64,000 bases of DNA from CAZDDI01 sp964504195 (GTDB lineage: Bacteria > Chloroflexota > Anaerolineae > B4-G1 > SLSP01): the NCBI GenBank assembly GCA_964504195.1, contig CAZDDI010000001.1, positions 62,001-126,000 of the forward strand, in the 5' to 3' direction. Within the stretch, counting starts at the first letter, position 1. Every line of letters begins with the position of its first letter. A program made the translations under genes and the position numbers. The notes below the pieces were generated by a model. That model was not told the DNA's origin. It searched no databases and saw only the letters and a list, made by a program, of their open reading frames with translations. Positions 17,801-26,104 of the stretch are shown here, piece by piece.

Positions 17801-19780
17801 GACGAGACGTCTTGCCTATTTGCGGCTTTTCATTTGAATAGTTCGTTTAGGAATTTGAAGCAAGCTACCCAAAATCAAAACCGACTCTCTATTGCTACAG
17901 CCGTAGAATCACTATATGCATCACGCACTCTGGATTGTGCTGTTTCCGAGGCATTTGACCTAACTGAGTCAGAGTATCATTTCATTGACCAAGAAATAGG
18001 TCCTCATCCTACCGCTTATTCGGGTAGTGTTGAAGATTCTGAAGTATTGAGACTCTACAATCTGCCTGAAAATGAACTAATTGCAGAAGCAGTCACTAAG
18101 CATGGGGCTAAGCGTTGGTTAACCAAAAAATCGTATTTCGTAGATCGTCGAATAGAAGTAATTTGTCACCATCTTAACATTTCTCCAGAACGTGTACTTG
18201 AAGCCTTGGATGATGAGGACATCTTGCTTGGTTTAGATCAATATGTATGCAATACTGTGTCAGAGCTGTTAGGACTTGTTCTGGGTCGCTGGGACATCCG
18301 TTACGCCACCGGTGAAAAACTCGTCCCGGAACTCCCCGATCCCTTCGCCCCGCTGCCCGCCTGCCCTCCCGGAATGCTCCAAAACGCGGCAGGCCTCCCC
18401 GCTGCGCCGGAGGATGTGCCTGCCGCGTACCCCTTGCGCATCTCGTGGCCCGGCATCCTGGTGGATGACGCGGGCCACCCGGAAGACATCGAGGCGCGCG
18501 TGCGCGAGGCGTTGCGGGTAATTTGGGGCGCGCGCGCCGACGCCATCGAGCAGGAAGCCTGCGCCATCCTCGGCGCGCCGTCACTGCGCGCGTATTTCGC
18601 CAACTCCACCCGCTTCTTCGATGACCACCTCAAACGCTATTCCAAGAGCCGCCGCGCCGCCCCCATCTACTGGCCGCTTGCCACGCCATCGGGCAGCTAC
18701 ACACTCTGGCTCTACTATCACCGGCTCACGGATCAGACGCTCTACACCTGCGTCAACGACTTTGTGGATCCCAAGCTACAGGCGCTTGCGCGGCAACTGA
18801 GCGGGCTGCGCGGCAAGCTCCGGCGCTCCAGCGATGACGAGCGCGAGCTGGAACGGCTGAGCACGCTGGAAGTGGAGCTCCAGGGCTTTCGTGAGGAGTT
18901 GCTGCGGCTGGCGGCCTTCTGGAAACCCAACCTCAACGACGGCGTGCAGATCACGGCGGCGCCGCTCTGGCGGCTCTTCCCGCATCGCGGCTGGCAGCAA
19001 CGGCTGCGGGAGACGTGGGAGAACCTTGAGGCGGGCGAATACGATTGGGCGCACCTGGCGTTGAGCCTCTGGTCCGAGCGCGTCATCCCCGCGTGTACCC
19101 AGGATCGCAGCTTTGCCATCGCGCACGAGATCGAAGACCTTTTCTGGGTAGAGGATGCCGGGAAATGGCGCGCGCTCGGCGAGCCGGAGGCCGAAATCGC
19201 CGCGCAGCAAGAGCGCTTGCTCCAACCCGACCGGGAGCGCACGCGCGTCCTGCTGGCGGAACTCGCCGCCGGGCCGGCCCAGGGCGTGCCGGCCTACCAG
19301 GTCTGCCAGCACCTCGCCGAGGGCGCCTGGGACGATCTCCCCCTCGCGCGGCACTTCTGGCCGGAGCGCGTCGCCGACAAGCTGTGGGACGAACCGCAGC
19401 TGGCGCTCCAGGCCGGCCTGCTCCTGCCGGACAAACGCACCCAGGCCGCCCGCAAGCGCTTCCTCAAGGAGCAGCTGGCCGCTGGCGCGCCCGAACTGGC
19501 GGAGGCGTTCGTCGCCGCGTTCCAGGATGTGGAAGCGCCCTTCGAGCAGGTCTGGGCGGCGTTGGCGCGCGGCGCTCACGATGCGCAACCGCTCGCGCTC
19601 GCCTTGTGGCCGGAGCGCGTCCTGGAGAATTGCCTGTACGATGCAGAGCTGGCCGCCATCCACGATTTGCGGCGCTGCTTCTGGGTGCAGGGCGCAGATG
19701 GCAGCTGGCGGCGGCGGAAGAAGCTGCGGCAAGAAGTTCAGGAAGAAGTGGCCCGGCGGCAGCGGGGCATAGCGAGGTAA
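14858..19780 (+). CDS. pglX: PglX adenine-specific DNA methyltransferase
   Basis: This is the modification enzyme of BREX, methylating adenine in a non-palindromic site. Motif I is LDPACGSMHFGLYAFDLFE (about residue 332) and the catalytic motif IV is NPPFG (about 608). At 1640 residues it is longer than common PglX (about 1200), because of a C-terminal extension after about 1350. The segment at about 16690-18300, following NPPFG and presumed to include target recognition, is visibly AT-richer than its flanks, which suggests exchange of specificity. Two in-frame stretches (15727-15780 and 15984-16033) resemble intergenic micro-repeats. No frameshift is seen. Its stop is 5 nt before the pglZ start. 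Confidence 0.95.
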   Translation: MAFDQPTRNRLARFVGDARALLSAEFTRQLQLEYGLDPETGAVAALETLTHLDDSRRETARILRNTLAHYLAGQAAPKGKAPTDAARREVLARSVREQAYTVLNRLCALRMAEARGLLVESIARGYQSKGFQLYARLAGTALGETGDAYRSYLFSLFDEFAVDLAVLFDRFSPQGRLFPREAALLQLLDALNHPDIAPLWAEDETLGWIYQYFNSDEERRQMRAESQAPRNSRELAVRNQFFTPRYVVEFLTDNTLGRLWYEMTQGETALKEHCRYLVRRPNEIFLAEGDVRSEPEAVSSEQTAEALSQEELLQQPVYIPYRARKDPREIKMLDPACGSMHFGLYAFDLFERIYEEAWDLETGERAAGCPHQPGPLDRRLPTTDYHPLTADYPDKAAFLRDVPRLIIEHNIHGIDIDPRAAQIAGLSLWLRAQRSWQAQGLKPQERPQIQRSNVVCAEPMPGDKTLLAEFTATLPYKVLGQLVELIFDKMTLAGEAGSLLKIEEELTEAVEQARQAYTASRLQEKQAAGYLPGFGLARPTTLFDFADLPADAARFWDEAEAQVLAALADYAAQAQNGGGYQRRLFAQDAARGFAFIDVCRKRYDVVLMNPPFGEAAHGSKSYIKKTFRSCSNDIFQAFVERGINWLSKKGRVGVISARTGFFLDKSKDWRSSVVFANQMACFVDLGLGVLDDALVEVALYVLQSNTPIKNLILVNRQLDNREKDSHLLKAVTATVQGRPGGFGGFDQSLLAIVPDYNFAYWAPDSFLCRYADNSNFGNVISRVSQGLATASDFRFVRLGWEVQAHSIGRKSRWQRFSKGGEYSPPYDDIHLLVDWDRDGSQIKQYVCQQYTYLDGNWSFVVKNTPLYFKPGATYTVRTASAFAAKVLPSDCIFSHNAQCWFHDSEDTLLLSIGFTTARVIQCYIELAVGGGDIATSGSAARRYTTTAIESIPSRPFLHVETQKSHLAISKMVNHRLEEFRIDETSCLFAAFHLNSSFRNLKQATQNQNRLSIATAVESLYASRTLDCAVSEAFDLTESEYHFIDQEIGPHPTAYSGSVEDSEVLRLYNLPENELIAEAVTKHGAKRWLTKKSYFVDRRIEVICHHLNISPERVLEALDDEDILLGLDQYVCNTVSELLGLVLGRWDIRYATGEKLVPELPDPFAPLPACPPGMLQNAAGLPAAPEDVPAAYPLRISWPGILVDDAGHPEDIEARVREALRVIWGARADAIEQEACAILGAPSLRAYFANSTRFFDDHLKRYSKSRRAAPIYWPLATPSGSYTLWLYYHRLTDQTLYTCVNDFVDPKLQALARQLSGLRGKLRRSSDDERELERLSTLEVELQGFREELLRLAAFWKPNLNDGVQITAAPLWRLFPHRGWQQRLRETWENLEAGEYDWAHLALSLWSERVIPACTQDRSFAIAHEIEDLFWVEDAGKWRALGEPEAEIAAQQERLLQPDRERTRVLLAELAAGPAQGVPAYQVCQHLAEGAWDDLPLARHFWPERVADKLWDEPQLALQAGLLLPDKRTQAARKRFLKEQLAAGAPELAEAFVAAFQDVEAPFEQVWAALARGAHDAQPLALALWPERVLENCLYDAELAAIHDLRRCFWVQGADGSWRRRKKLRQEVQEEVARRQRGIAR

Positions 19781-19785
19781 GGACT

Positions 19786-22326
19786 ATGGGAATCAAAACC
19801 TTTATTCAGGAAGAAATACTGGCGCGGCTCGAGAAGAGCGGGAGGCTCCAGAAGAGCGGCGTGCTCATTGTCTATGATGCGGCGCAGCGCTACCGGGAGC
19901 TCTGCCTGGAACTGGCGGGGGAGCAGCGGCGCGTGGTGGATGCCAGTGAGAGCAGCATTGAGAGCCGGGAAGCTGCGTTGAGTGTTTTGCAGCAGATGGG
20001 CGTCATGGGCGCGGCGATTACCCAGCTGGTGGTGTATGTGCCGGCCGCGGCCCCGCAAACGGAGAAAGCGCGCGTCGAAGATCCGTTTTACCTCTACGCG
20101 GTGTGCGGGCAGATCTTCCCCAATCCAGAAAATGACGGCGATGAATACCTGAGCCTGTGCATCAAAGCCAGGCCCGATTATGCCACCGAGATCCGCCGCA
20201 TCTTCGATCAGAATCCCACGCCCGCTTTCGCCGTGATGGATGCGGTCGGCGCGGGTGGCGGCTGGCCGCAGCTCCAGGCATTGTTGGGCGTGGAATCCGC
20301 CCGCAATTTGCTGCTGGCCCTGCTCGCGCCCAGCGGCCCCCAGCTGGCGGCGCTCAACAAGCAACCGGGCTGGGTCGCCGAAGCGCGCGTCCTGGCCCAG
20401 AGCGCGCTGGGCCTGAAGCTGCTGACTCGCAGCGAGAGCTGGGATGCCATCGCCGATGAACTGTGGCGTTTCTTGCTGTTCAGTGAGTTTAGCTTCGATC
20501 TGGCTGGGGCCTTGCCGCCCACTCTGACCAATGTCCCGCGCGCCGGAGAAGCGGCGCGGCTCCTGGTCGAGGCGCTCTGCCGCCAGCTGCGCGATGACCG
20601 GCAGACGCGCTCGCGGTATATCGAACGGGCTGAGGCTATCGAAGCAGAGTTGAATCTACCGTTCTTGTGCCAAGAGAGCGTATTGTTGGGTCTGTATGAT
20701 ACATTCCCCTTCGAAGAACGCCGGTTTTTCGCGCAAGCGCTGGAAGCCTTCAAACACGATGATCTCGATACGCTGCGCGACGAGCTGCACCGGCGCGAAG
20801 CCTCGGTCTGGGTAGAGCGCGGCGAAAATCAAAAGGCGTGGGCGCTCTTGCAGGCAGCGGTCAGCCTGGTAGAAGCCTGCCATGACATTTCTCCCCAACT
20901 GGGGCAAAACCTGCACACCCAGGAAGCGCTGCTCAATTTCTACACCGGCAGCGTGCGCGAAGTAGACCGGCGGCAGCGCGAGTTCGAGCAGGCGGCGGGC
21001 GATTTCATTGACCTCACCGGGCAGATGGCCGAAGTGATGCAACAAGCGCGTCAGGCGTATCGGCGCTTCGGTGAGCAGATACAGACCGTGTTTATCAAGT
21101 ACCTGGAAACGGCCGGCTGGCCGCCATTGGGCCGGCTGGCGAATGTGGATGTCTTCGACCGGCTCGTCGCGCCCAAATTGCGGGAGAGCGGGCGGCGCGT
21201 GGCCTTGTTGCTGATTGATGCGCTGCGCTATGAGCTGGGCGTGGAACTGCACAAACAGCTTATCGAGGAAGGCCCGACTGAATTGCACATCGCTTTCGCC
21301 CAGCTGCCGAGCATCACGGCGGTGGGCATGGCGAGTCTTCTGCCCAATGCAGGACAAAACCTCACGCTCATCCGCAAGCATGACCAGGCCCTACCCGCGC
21401 TCGAAGGGCAACCGCTGAGCAATGTGACGCAGCGCATGGACGTATTGCGGCGGCGCTATGGGCAACGCTTCGCGGAAGTCGCCCTGGCGGATTTCGTGAA
21501 CAAAAAGGTGGACGTGCCCGCGCCGGTGGAGCTCCTGGTCGTGCGCAGCAATGAAATGGATAGCGATTTTGAGTCCAATCCAGAGGCTGCGCCGGGCCTG
21601 ATCAACCGCACCTTCCAGCGCATCCGCGCCGCGCTCCACAATCTGCGCGAGTTGGGCTTCCAGGAGGTCATCATCGCCACCGACCACGGCTTCTACCTGA
21701 ACGCTGCGGTCGAACCGGGCGATAGTTGCGCCAAGCCGCCCGGCGCGTGGATCAACTGCCATGACCGGCTGTTGCTGGGCGACGGCGCCAGCGACGCGGC
21801 TAACTTTGTCTTGTCTGCGGAGCAGGTGGGCATCCGGGGCGATTTTGCGCAGGCCGCCGGGCCGCGCGCGCTGGTCGCCTATCGCGCCGGGCAGCGCTAT
21901 TTCCACGGCGGCGCTTCGCTGCAAGAGACGGTCGTGCCGGTATTGGAGATACAGCTGGCGGCCAGGCCGGAGAGTCGCCATCCCCCCACGGTCGTGTTAC
22001 GCTACAAACGGGGCGCGCGCCGCATCACCACGCGCCTGCCCGTCTTCGAGCTCAGCATGGTGAGCGGCGATCTATTTTCAACGGACACTCCGCTTGAGAT
22101 TCTGGTAGAGGCGCACGACGCCGCCGGGCGGGTGGTGGGCGAAGCCCTGCCGGTGGGGGCGGTGAACCCAGCAACGCGGACGCTGTCGCTCACGTCTAAT
22201 CTCGCTGTGCAGCTCACCCTGCGGATGGAAGAGACCTTTGAGGGAAAGTTCACCGTCAAAGCGTTGGATCCGACCACCCTGGCGACCCTGAGTCAGCTCG
22301 AATTGGAGACCGATTACACGGTATAG
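19786..22326 (+). CDS. pglZ: PglZ phosphatase-superfamily protein
   Basis: The start is the ATG at 19786 (MGIKTFIQEEILARL), 5 nt after the pglX stop; the frame is open much further upstream but only as an overlap with pglX. The 846-residue length is normal for PglZ. The alkaline-phosphatase-like domain shows the metal-binding elements VALLLIDALRYELG (about 474) and IIATDHGFYL (about 631), with a C-terminal YFHGGASLQETVVPVLEI and a beta-sandwich tail. PglZ is an essential BREX core protein with metal-dependent nuclease or phosphodiesterase activity reported for homologues. The brxL gene starts 2 nt after its stop. Confidence 0.95.
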   Translation: MGIKTFIQEEILARLEKSGRLQKSGVLIVYDAAQRYRELCLELAGEQRRVVDASESSIESREAALSVLQQMGVMGAAITQLVVYVPAAAPQTEKARVEDPFYLYAVCGQIFPNPENDGDEYLSLCIKARPDYATEIRRIFDQNPTPAFAVMDAVGAGGGWPQLQALLGVESARNLLLALLAPSGPQLAALNKQPGWVAEARVLAQSALGLKLLTRSESWDAIADELWRFLLFSEFSFDLAGALPPTLTNVPRAGEAARLLVEALCRQLRDDRQTRSRYIERAEAIEAELNLPFLCQESVLLGLYDTFPFEERRFFAQALEAFKHDDLDTLRDELHRREASVWVERGENQKAWALLQAAVSLVEACHDISPQLGQNLHTQEALLNFYTGSVREVDRRQREFEQAAGDFIDLTGQMAEVMQQARQAYRRFGEQIQTVFIKYLETAGWPPLGRLANVDVFDRLVAPKLRESGRRVALLLIDALRYELGVELHKQLIEEGPTELHIAFAQLPSITAVGMASLLPNAGQNLTLIRKHDQALPALEGQPLSNVTQRMDVLRRRYGQRFAEVALADFVNKKVDVPAPVELLVVRSNEMDSDFESNPEAAPGLINRTFQRIRAALHNLRELGFQEVIIATDHGFYLNAAVEPGDSCAKPPGAWINCHDRLLLGDGASDAANFVLSAEQVGIRGDFAQAAGPRALVAYRAGQRYFHGGASLQETVVPVLEIQLAARPESRHPPTVVLRYKRGARRITTRLPVFELSMVSGDLFSTDTPLEILVEAHDAAGRVVGEALPVGAVNPATRTLSLTSNLAVQLTLRMEETFEGKFTVKALDPTTLATLSQLELETDYTV

Positions 22327-22328
22327 CT

Positions 22329-24371
22329 ATGGACACATTAGACAGCAAACTACAGGAATTTTTCGCCGGCAAGGCGGTGCGCAAAGACCTACTGCACCGC
22401 ATCAAGAAGGGCACCAATGTCCCGACGTTCGTGCTGGAGTTCCTGCTGGCGCGCTATTGCGCCAGCGATGAACCGGCGGAAATCGCCGCCGGGCTGGAGG
22501 CCGTGCTGACGACGTTGCAGGAGAACTATGTGCGGCCTGATGAAGCCAACGCCGCGCAATCGAAGGTCGCGCAGAAGGGGCGGCATCGCTTCATAGATAA
22601 GGTGCATGTGCGCTATGTGGAGCGCGAGAAGCGGCACTGGGCCGCGCTGGAGAACTTCAACTCGCAGCGCATCGCCATCGCCGAGAAATTCTACCGCGAC
22701 AACGACCGCTTGCTCGAAGGCGGCATCTGGGCCGAAATCACGATGGCCTACAATGCCATCGAAGAGGACGATTACGCCTTCTATGTGGAAGATTTGCGCC
22801 CGATCCAATTGAGCCGCTTTGATTTCGAGGGTTACGCGGAAGGGCGACGCGCCTTCACCCGCGACGAGTGGCTAGACATCATTCTGCGCTCGGTAGGCCT
22901 GGAGCCAAGCAAACTCTCGCAACGCCTGAAGTTCCATTTCATCGCGCGCCTGGCCCCGCTGGCCGAGCCGAATTTCAACTTTATCGAATTGGGGCCGCGC
23001 GGCACGGGCAAATCGTACTTCTACAGCGAGTTCTCCCCCTATTCCACGCTGCTCAGCGGCGGGCAGGCTTCCAAAGCCTCGCTCTTCTACAACAACGCGC
23101 GGCGGCGCGTGGGGCTGGTGGGGTTCTGGGATACGGTCGCCTTCGATGAAGTGGCGGGGATCAAAATCCGCGACCCCGATACCATCCAGATTATGAAGGA
23201 TTTTATGGCGAACGGGCGCTTCTCGCGCGGCGTGGAGGTCATCGCCGATGCAAGCATGGCCTTTGTGGGCAACATTGACTATGCCATCGAGCAACTGGTC
23301 AGCTCCACCGAGCATGATCTCTTTATGCCGCTGCCCAAAGAATTTGACCTGGCGATTATGGATCGTTTCGCGTGCTACCTGCCGGGTTGGGAGATGCTCA
23401 AGAACAGCAGCGACTATCTCACCAACAACTATGGCTTCATCACCGATTACCTGGCCGAAGCGTTCCATTACCAGTTCGCTCACACCAACCGCTACGAAGA
23501 AGTCACGCGGCGCATCCGCCTGGGCGCGAGCGTCGAAGGCCGCGACGAGAAGGGCATCAAGAAGACGGTGGGCGCGTTCCTCAAGATTCTGCATCCCGAT
23601 GGCCCGCCCAGCGACGCGGAGTTCGAGGAGTATGTGGCGTATGCGGTAGAGGGGCGGCGCCGCATCAAAGAGCAGATGAACAAGCGCAAGCCCGATGACG
23701 AGTTCGCGCGCATTGACCTGTCGTACTTCACCGCCGAGGGACGCGAGGTCGTCGTCTACTGCCCAGAATCGAAGGATGCGCCGGCCACGCAGCAGCCCTC
23801 GCGGCGCACATTGGATGAAGAAACAATGGTGATGCCGCCAGTCGCGCCGGTTGCGTCGCTGGATGCTCCGCCGCCAGTTAAGCCGGCGGAGCTGCGAGAG
23901 CAACATTTCACCATCTACTACGGCGAGACCGGGCATAGCTACGAAACCATCATTGCGCCCTACTTGCAGGGCGCAACCGAGGTGCTTGTCGAAGACCCGT
24001 ACATCCGCCTGCCCTATCAGATTCAGAACTTTGTCCGCTTCTGCGAGGCGGTGGTCAAACATTCCAACGTCAAGCGTATTCGCCTGATCACCAGCTATGA
24101 TGACGAAACGCCATTGGCAGAAATTGAAGACTCCCTGGGGCAATTGCGCCAAAGCCTGCTGGAGCAAGATGTTATCCTGGATGTGGAGCTCCGGCCCACG
24201 CTGCACGACCGCGAAATCCGCCTGGATAACGGGTGGGTCGTCAAGATCGGGCGGGGGTTGGATTTCTACCAGAAGCCGGAGAGCTGGTACGGGATCGGCG
24301 CGAATGATCTGGCGTTGCGGAAGTGCTTGGAGACGAAGGTGGATATTTACCACGTTGGGTCACGTTCATAG
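22329..24371 (+). CDS. brxL: BrxL AAA+ protein with MIT_C-type C-terminus
   Basis: This 680-residue protein has the BrxL AAA+ core: Walker A GPRGTGKSYFYSEFSPYS (about 220) and Walker B-type VAFDEVAGIKI (about 270), plus ASMAFVGNIDYAI. The tail from about residue 518 (HFTIYYGETGHSYETI, DPYIRLPYQIQNFVRF, DNGWVVKIGRGLDFYQ) matches the MIT C-terminal (phospholipase D-like) domain that I recall from one BrxL subfamily. I see no Lon serine-lysine peptidase motif. BrxL forms DNA-bound hexameric rings and is needed for phage exclusion. The start follows pglZ by 2 nt. It is the last gene of the GC-rich BREX core. Confidence 0.92.
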   Translation: MDTLDSKLQEFFAGKAVRKDLLHRIKKGTNVPTFVLEFLLARYCASDEPAEIAAGLEAVLTTLQENYVRPDEANAAQSKVAQKGRHRFIDKVHVRYVEREKRHWAALENFNSQRIAIAEKFYRDNDRLLEGGIWAEITMAYNAIEEDDYAFYVEDLRPIQLSRFDFEGYAEGRRAFTRDEWLDIILRSVGLEPSKLSQRLKFHFIARLAPLAEPNFNFIELGPRGTGKSYFYSEFSPYSTLLSGGQASKASLFYNNARRRVGLVGFWDTVAFDEVAGIKIRDPDTIQIMKDFMANGRFSRGVEVIADASMAFVGNIDYAIEQLVSSTEHDLFMPLPKEFDLAIMDRFACYLPGWEMLKNSSDYLTNNYGFITDYLAEAFHYQFAHTNRYEEVTRRIRLGASVEGRDEKGIKKTVGAFLKILHPDGPPSDAEFEEYVAYAVEGRRRIKEQMNKRKPDDEFARIDLSYFTAEGREVVVYCPESKDAPATQQPSRRTLDEETMVMPPVAPVASLDAPPPVKPAELREQHFTIYYGETGHSYETIIAPYLQGATEVLVEDPYIRLPYQIQNFVRFCEAVVKHSNVKRIRLITSYDDETPLAEIEDSLGQLRQSLLEQDVILDVELRPTLHDREIRLDNGWVVKIGRGLDFYQKPESWYGIGANDLALRKCLETKVDIYHVGSRS

Positions 24372-24409
24372 GCGGTATCTTCTCAATCTTATAGCAGAGG
24401 GAATACAAT

Positions 24410-26092
24410 ATGCCCGATAATGATTTATTAGAGGCTTTGACCATGGCGCAGCGTGCCCTGGCAAAGCTGGAAGAGAAAGCCGCAGGCCATGGCAGCCTTG
24501 AAATTCCTACGTCGCTCCAAATTGAACTTGAGGACAAACGTAAGGAAGTCACTGAGCTTGAGGTTCGTTATAGAGATCATCAATCTCAAGTTCAAAACAC
24601 TTGGGTATGTTCCCTACTTCCTGAACACGCTTATGCCTTTGAGAATCGCAAAGATGATGTGAGAAAGATATTTGACTTATTAGAAGCCGAGCCTTATCTA
24701 CATCTCTTTGCCCCAAGCGGTATTGGTAAAACATATCTGGTACAACATTTGCAGTGCGAGAAGTATACACAACGCCCTTTTGCCTATCTTGATTTCAATG
24801 CCCCTCAGTTTCGTCCTCTGGGACGTAGCATCGAGGCATTGCTGGTAGAACTTCTGCGGCAGTTTGGAAATCCTTCGGCGTCTTTGTCACAACCGCTAGT
24901 GTGGACAGATTTACTTGGAATACTGGGGCAAACGCTGCGCTCATACACTTGTTATGGGGTGCTGGTATTGGATAACGTAGACCATGTTGCACCGGGTATT
25001 CGCCATAAATTGCGCGAAGAAATTCTTCCTGCATTGCAAGCGCGGCTTGTAGATCCCCGACGCTACATACGTTTCATAGCGATTGCGCAGACCCAAATGC
25101 CAGAACTGAGTGGCATAGGACACATCTCTTTCCAACCTTATGCTCTGGAAGCATTCCATGGAGGAGCGGGGGAACGGAGAACCTATAAGAGTCTACTGCG
25201 CCAGGCACTCATACGGTTTAGCGACCGCAAACTTGCTGATGATGACCCGCGAGATGATGATTTACTTAACGAATGGGCCATCGCTCTATTTGATCTGACA
25301 GGCGGACATCCGGGTGCCATTGTTGCATCCCTCAATCACTTGGGGCAGCAAACCCACTTTAGTAAGCACGATGTTTTCGCAGAGCAACAACAGTTGATTT
25401 GTCAGAATGTATTGACGCCCTTGCTTGACCAGCAAGTACAAGCCTGCCTTTCGCGTCAAGAGCATCAAGCAGCTTTCGGTCTCCTGTGGATTTTTCGACA
25501 TCTATCCAAAGGATTTTTCCGGCAGCTTCTGCACGCAGTGAGAGACAAAGCGCACTGGCAGTCTCTCACTGCTGCCACGCGTGAGGCGGACTATAGCGCG
25601 GAGCACGCGCCGCTGTGGGATCGTTTCACCGAGACTCCTCTGTTGCAACCTACCGGCCACCATCGCTTGCTCACGCACCAGCTCACGCCAATCTGGCGAA
25701 GAATGGGTAATCTAATCTTGCAGACTAATGATCCTGAGCTCTACGCCAGATTGCATCATGATGCACGGCAGGTTTTCGACTCTTTAGCAATCAAAAACCC
25801 TGGATATGATCCTGGGATGAGAGTTGATTGCTTTGTGGAGAGCGTGTATCATCGTACACAAGAGATATTTACACCCCTACCAGATCAGGCCCAAAATGAA
25901 TTTACCCAGAGTTTACTTGAGTATTTCCAAGAGTTTCTAGTTTCACTTAGCGAAGAGATACATTTTGAAGAGTATCTACACAACTTAAACGCTTTAATAT
26001 TGCACGACCAATTGTTATTACTCGCACTACAACAAGTAGACAGGAATATTTGGCAACAAATACAGACAATCCTTCGCAATTATGCGCACTAA
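24410..26092 (+). CDS. AAA NTPase with helical N-terminal adaptor-like region
   Basis: This 560-residue protein starts with a helical stretch (about 5-60) in which ALAKLEEKAAGHGSLEIP and IELEDKRKEVTELE resemble an N-terminal segment I recall from many Chloroflexi STAND/effector-associated proteins. An AAA/NACHT-like NTPase follows: Walker A SGIGKTYLVQHLQ (about 104) and Walker B YGVLVLDNVDHV (about 185). The C-terminal half is helical without recognised repeats. Base composition is clearly more AT-rich than the BREX core. It ends directly before the STAND-TPR gene, so they are probably cotranscribed. A role in an add-on defence or signalling system is inferred. Confidence 0.75.
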   Translation: MPDNDLLEALTMAQRALAKLEEKAAGHGSLEIPTSLQIELEDKRKEVTELEVRYRDHQSQVQNTWVCSLLPEHAYAFENRKDDVRKIFDLLEAEPYLHLFAPSGIGKTYLVQHLQCEKYTQRPFAYLDFNAPQFRPLGRSIEALLVELLRQFGNPSASLSQPLVWTDLLGILGQTLRSYTCYGVLVLDNVDHVAPGIRHKLREEILPALQARLVDPRRYIRFIAIAQTQMPELSGIGHISFQPYALEAFHGGAGERRTYKSLLRQALIRFSDRKLADDDPRDDDLLNEWAIALFDLTGGHPGAIVASLNHLGQQTHFSKHDVFAEQQQLICQNVLTPLLDQQVQACLSRQEHQAAFGLLWIFRHLSKGFFRQLLHAVRDKAHWQSLTAATREADYSAEHAPLWDRFTETPLLQPTGHHRLLTHQLTPIWRRMGNLILQTNDPELYARLHHDARQVFDSLAIKNPGYDPGMRVDCFVESVYHRTQEIFTPLPDQAQNEFTQSLLEYFQEFLVSLSEEIHFEEYLHNLNALILHDQLLLLALQQVDRNIWQQIQTILRNYAH

Positions 26093-26104
26093 ATGGAGGG
26101 GAAA

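Noticed and set aside
19045..19785. N-terminal extension of the PglZ frame over pglX
   Set aside because: The extension is Arg/Ala/Gly-rich shadow sequence; the PglZ pattern begins at ATG 19786, 5 nt after the pglX stop.
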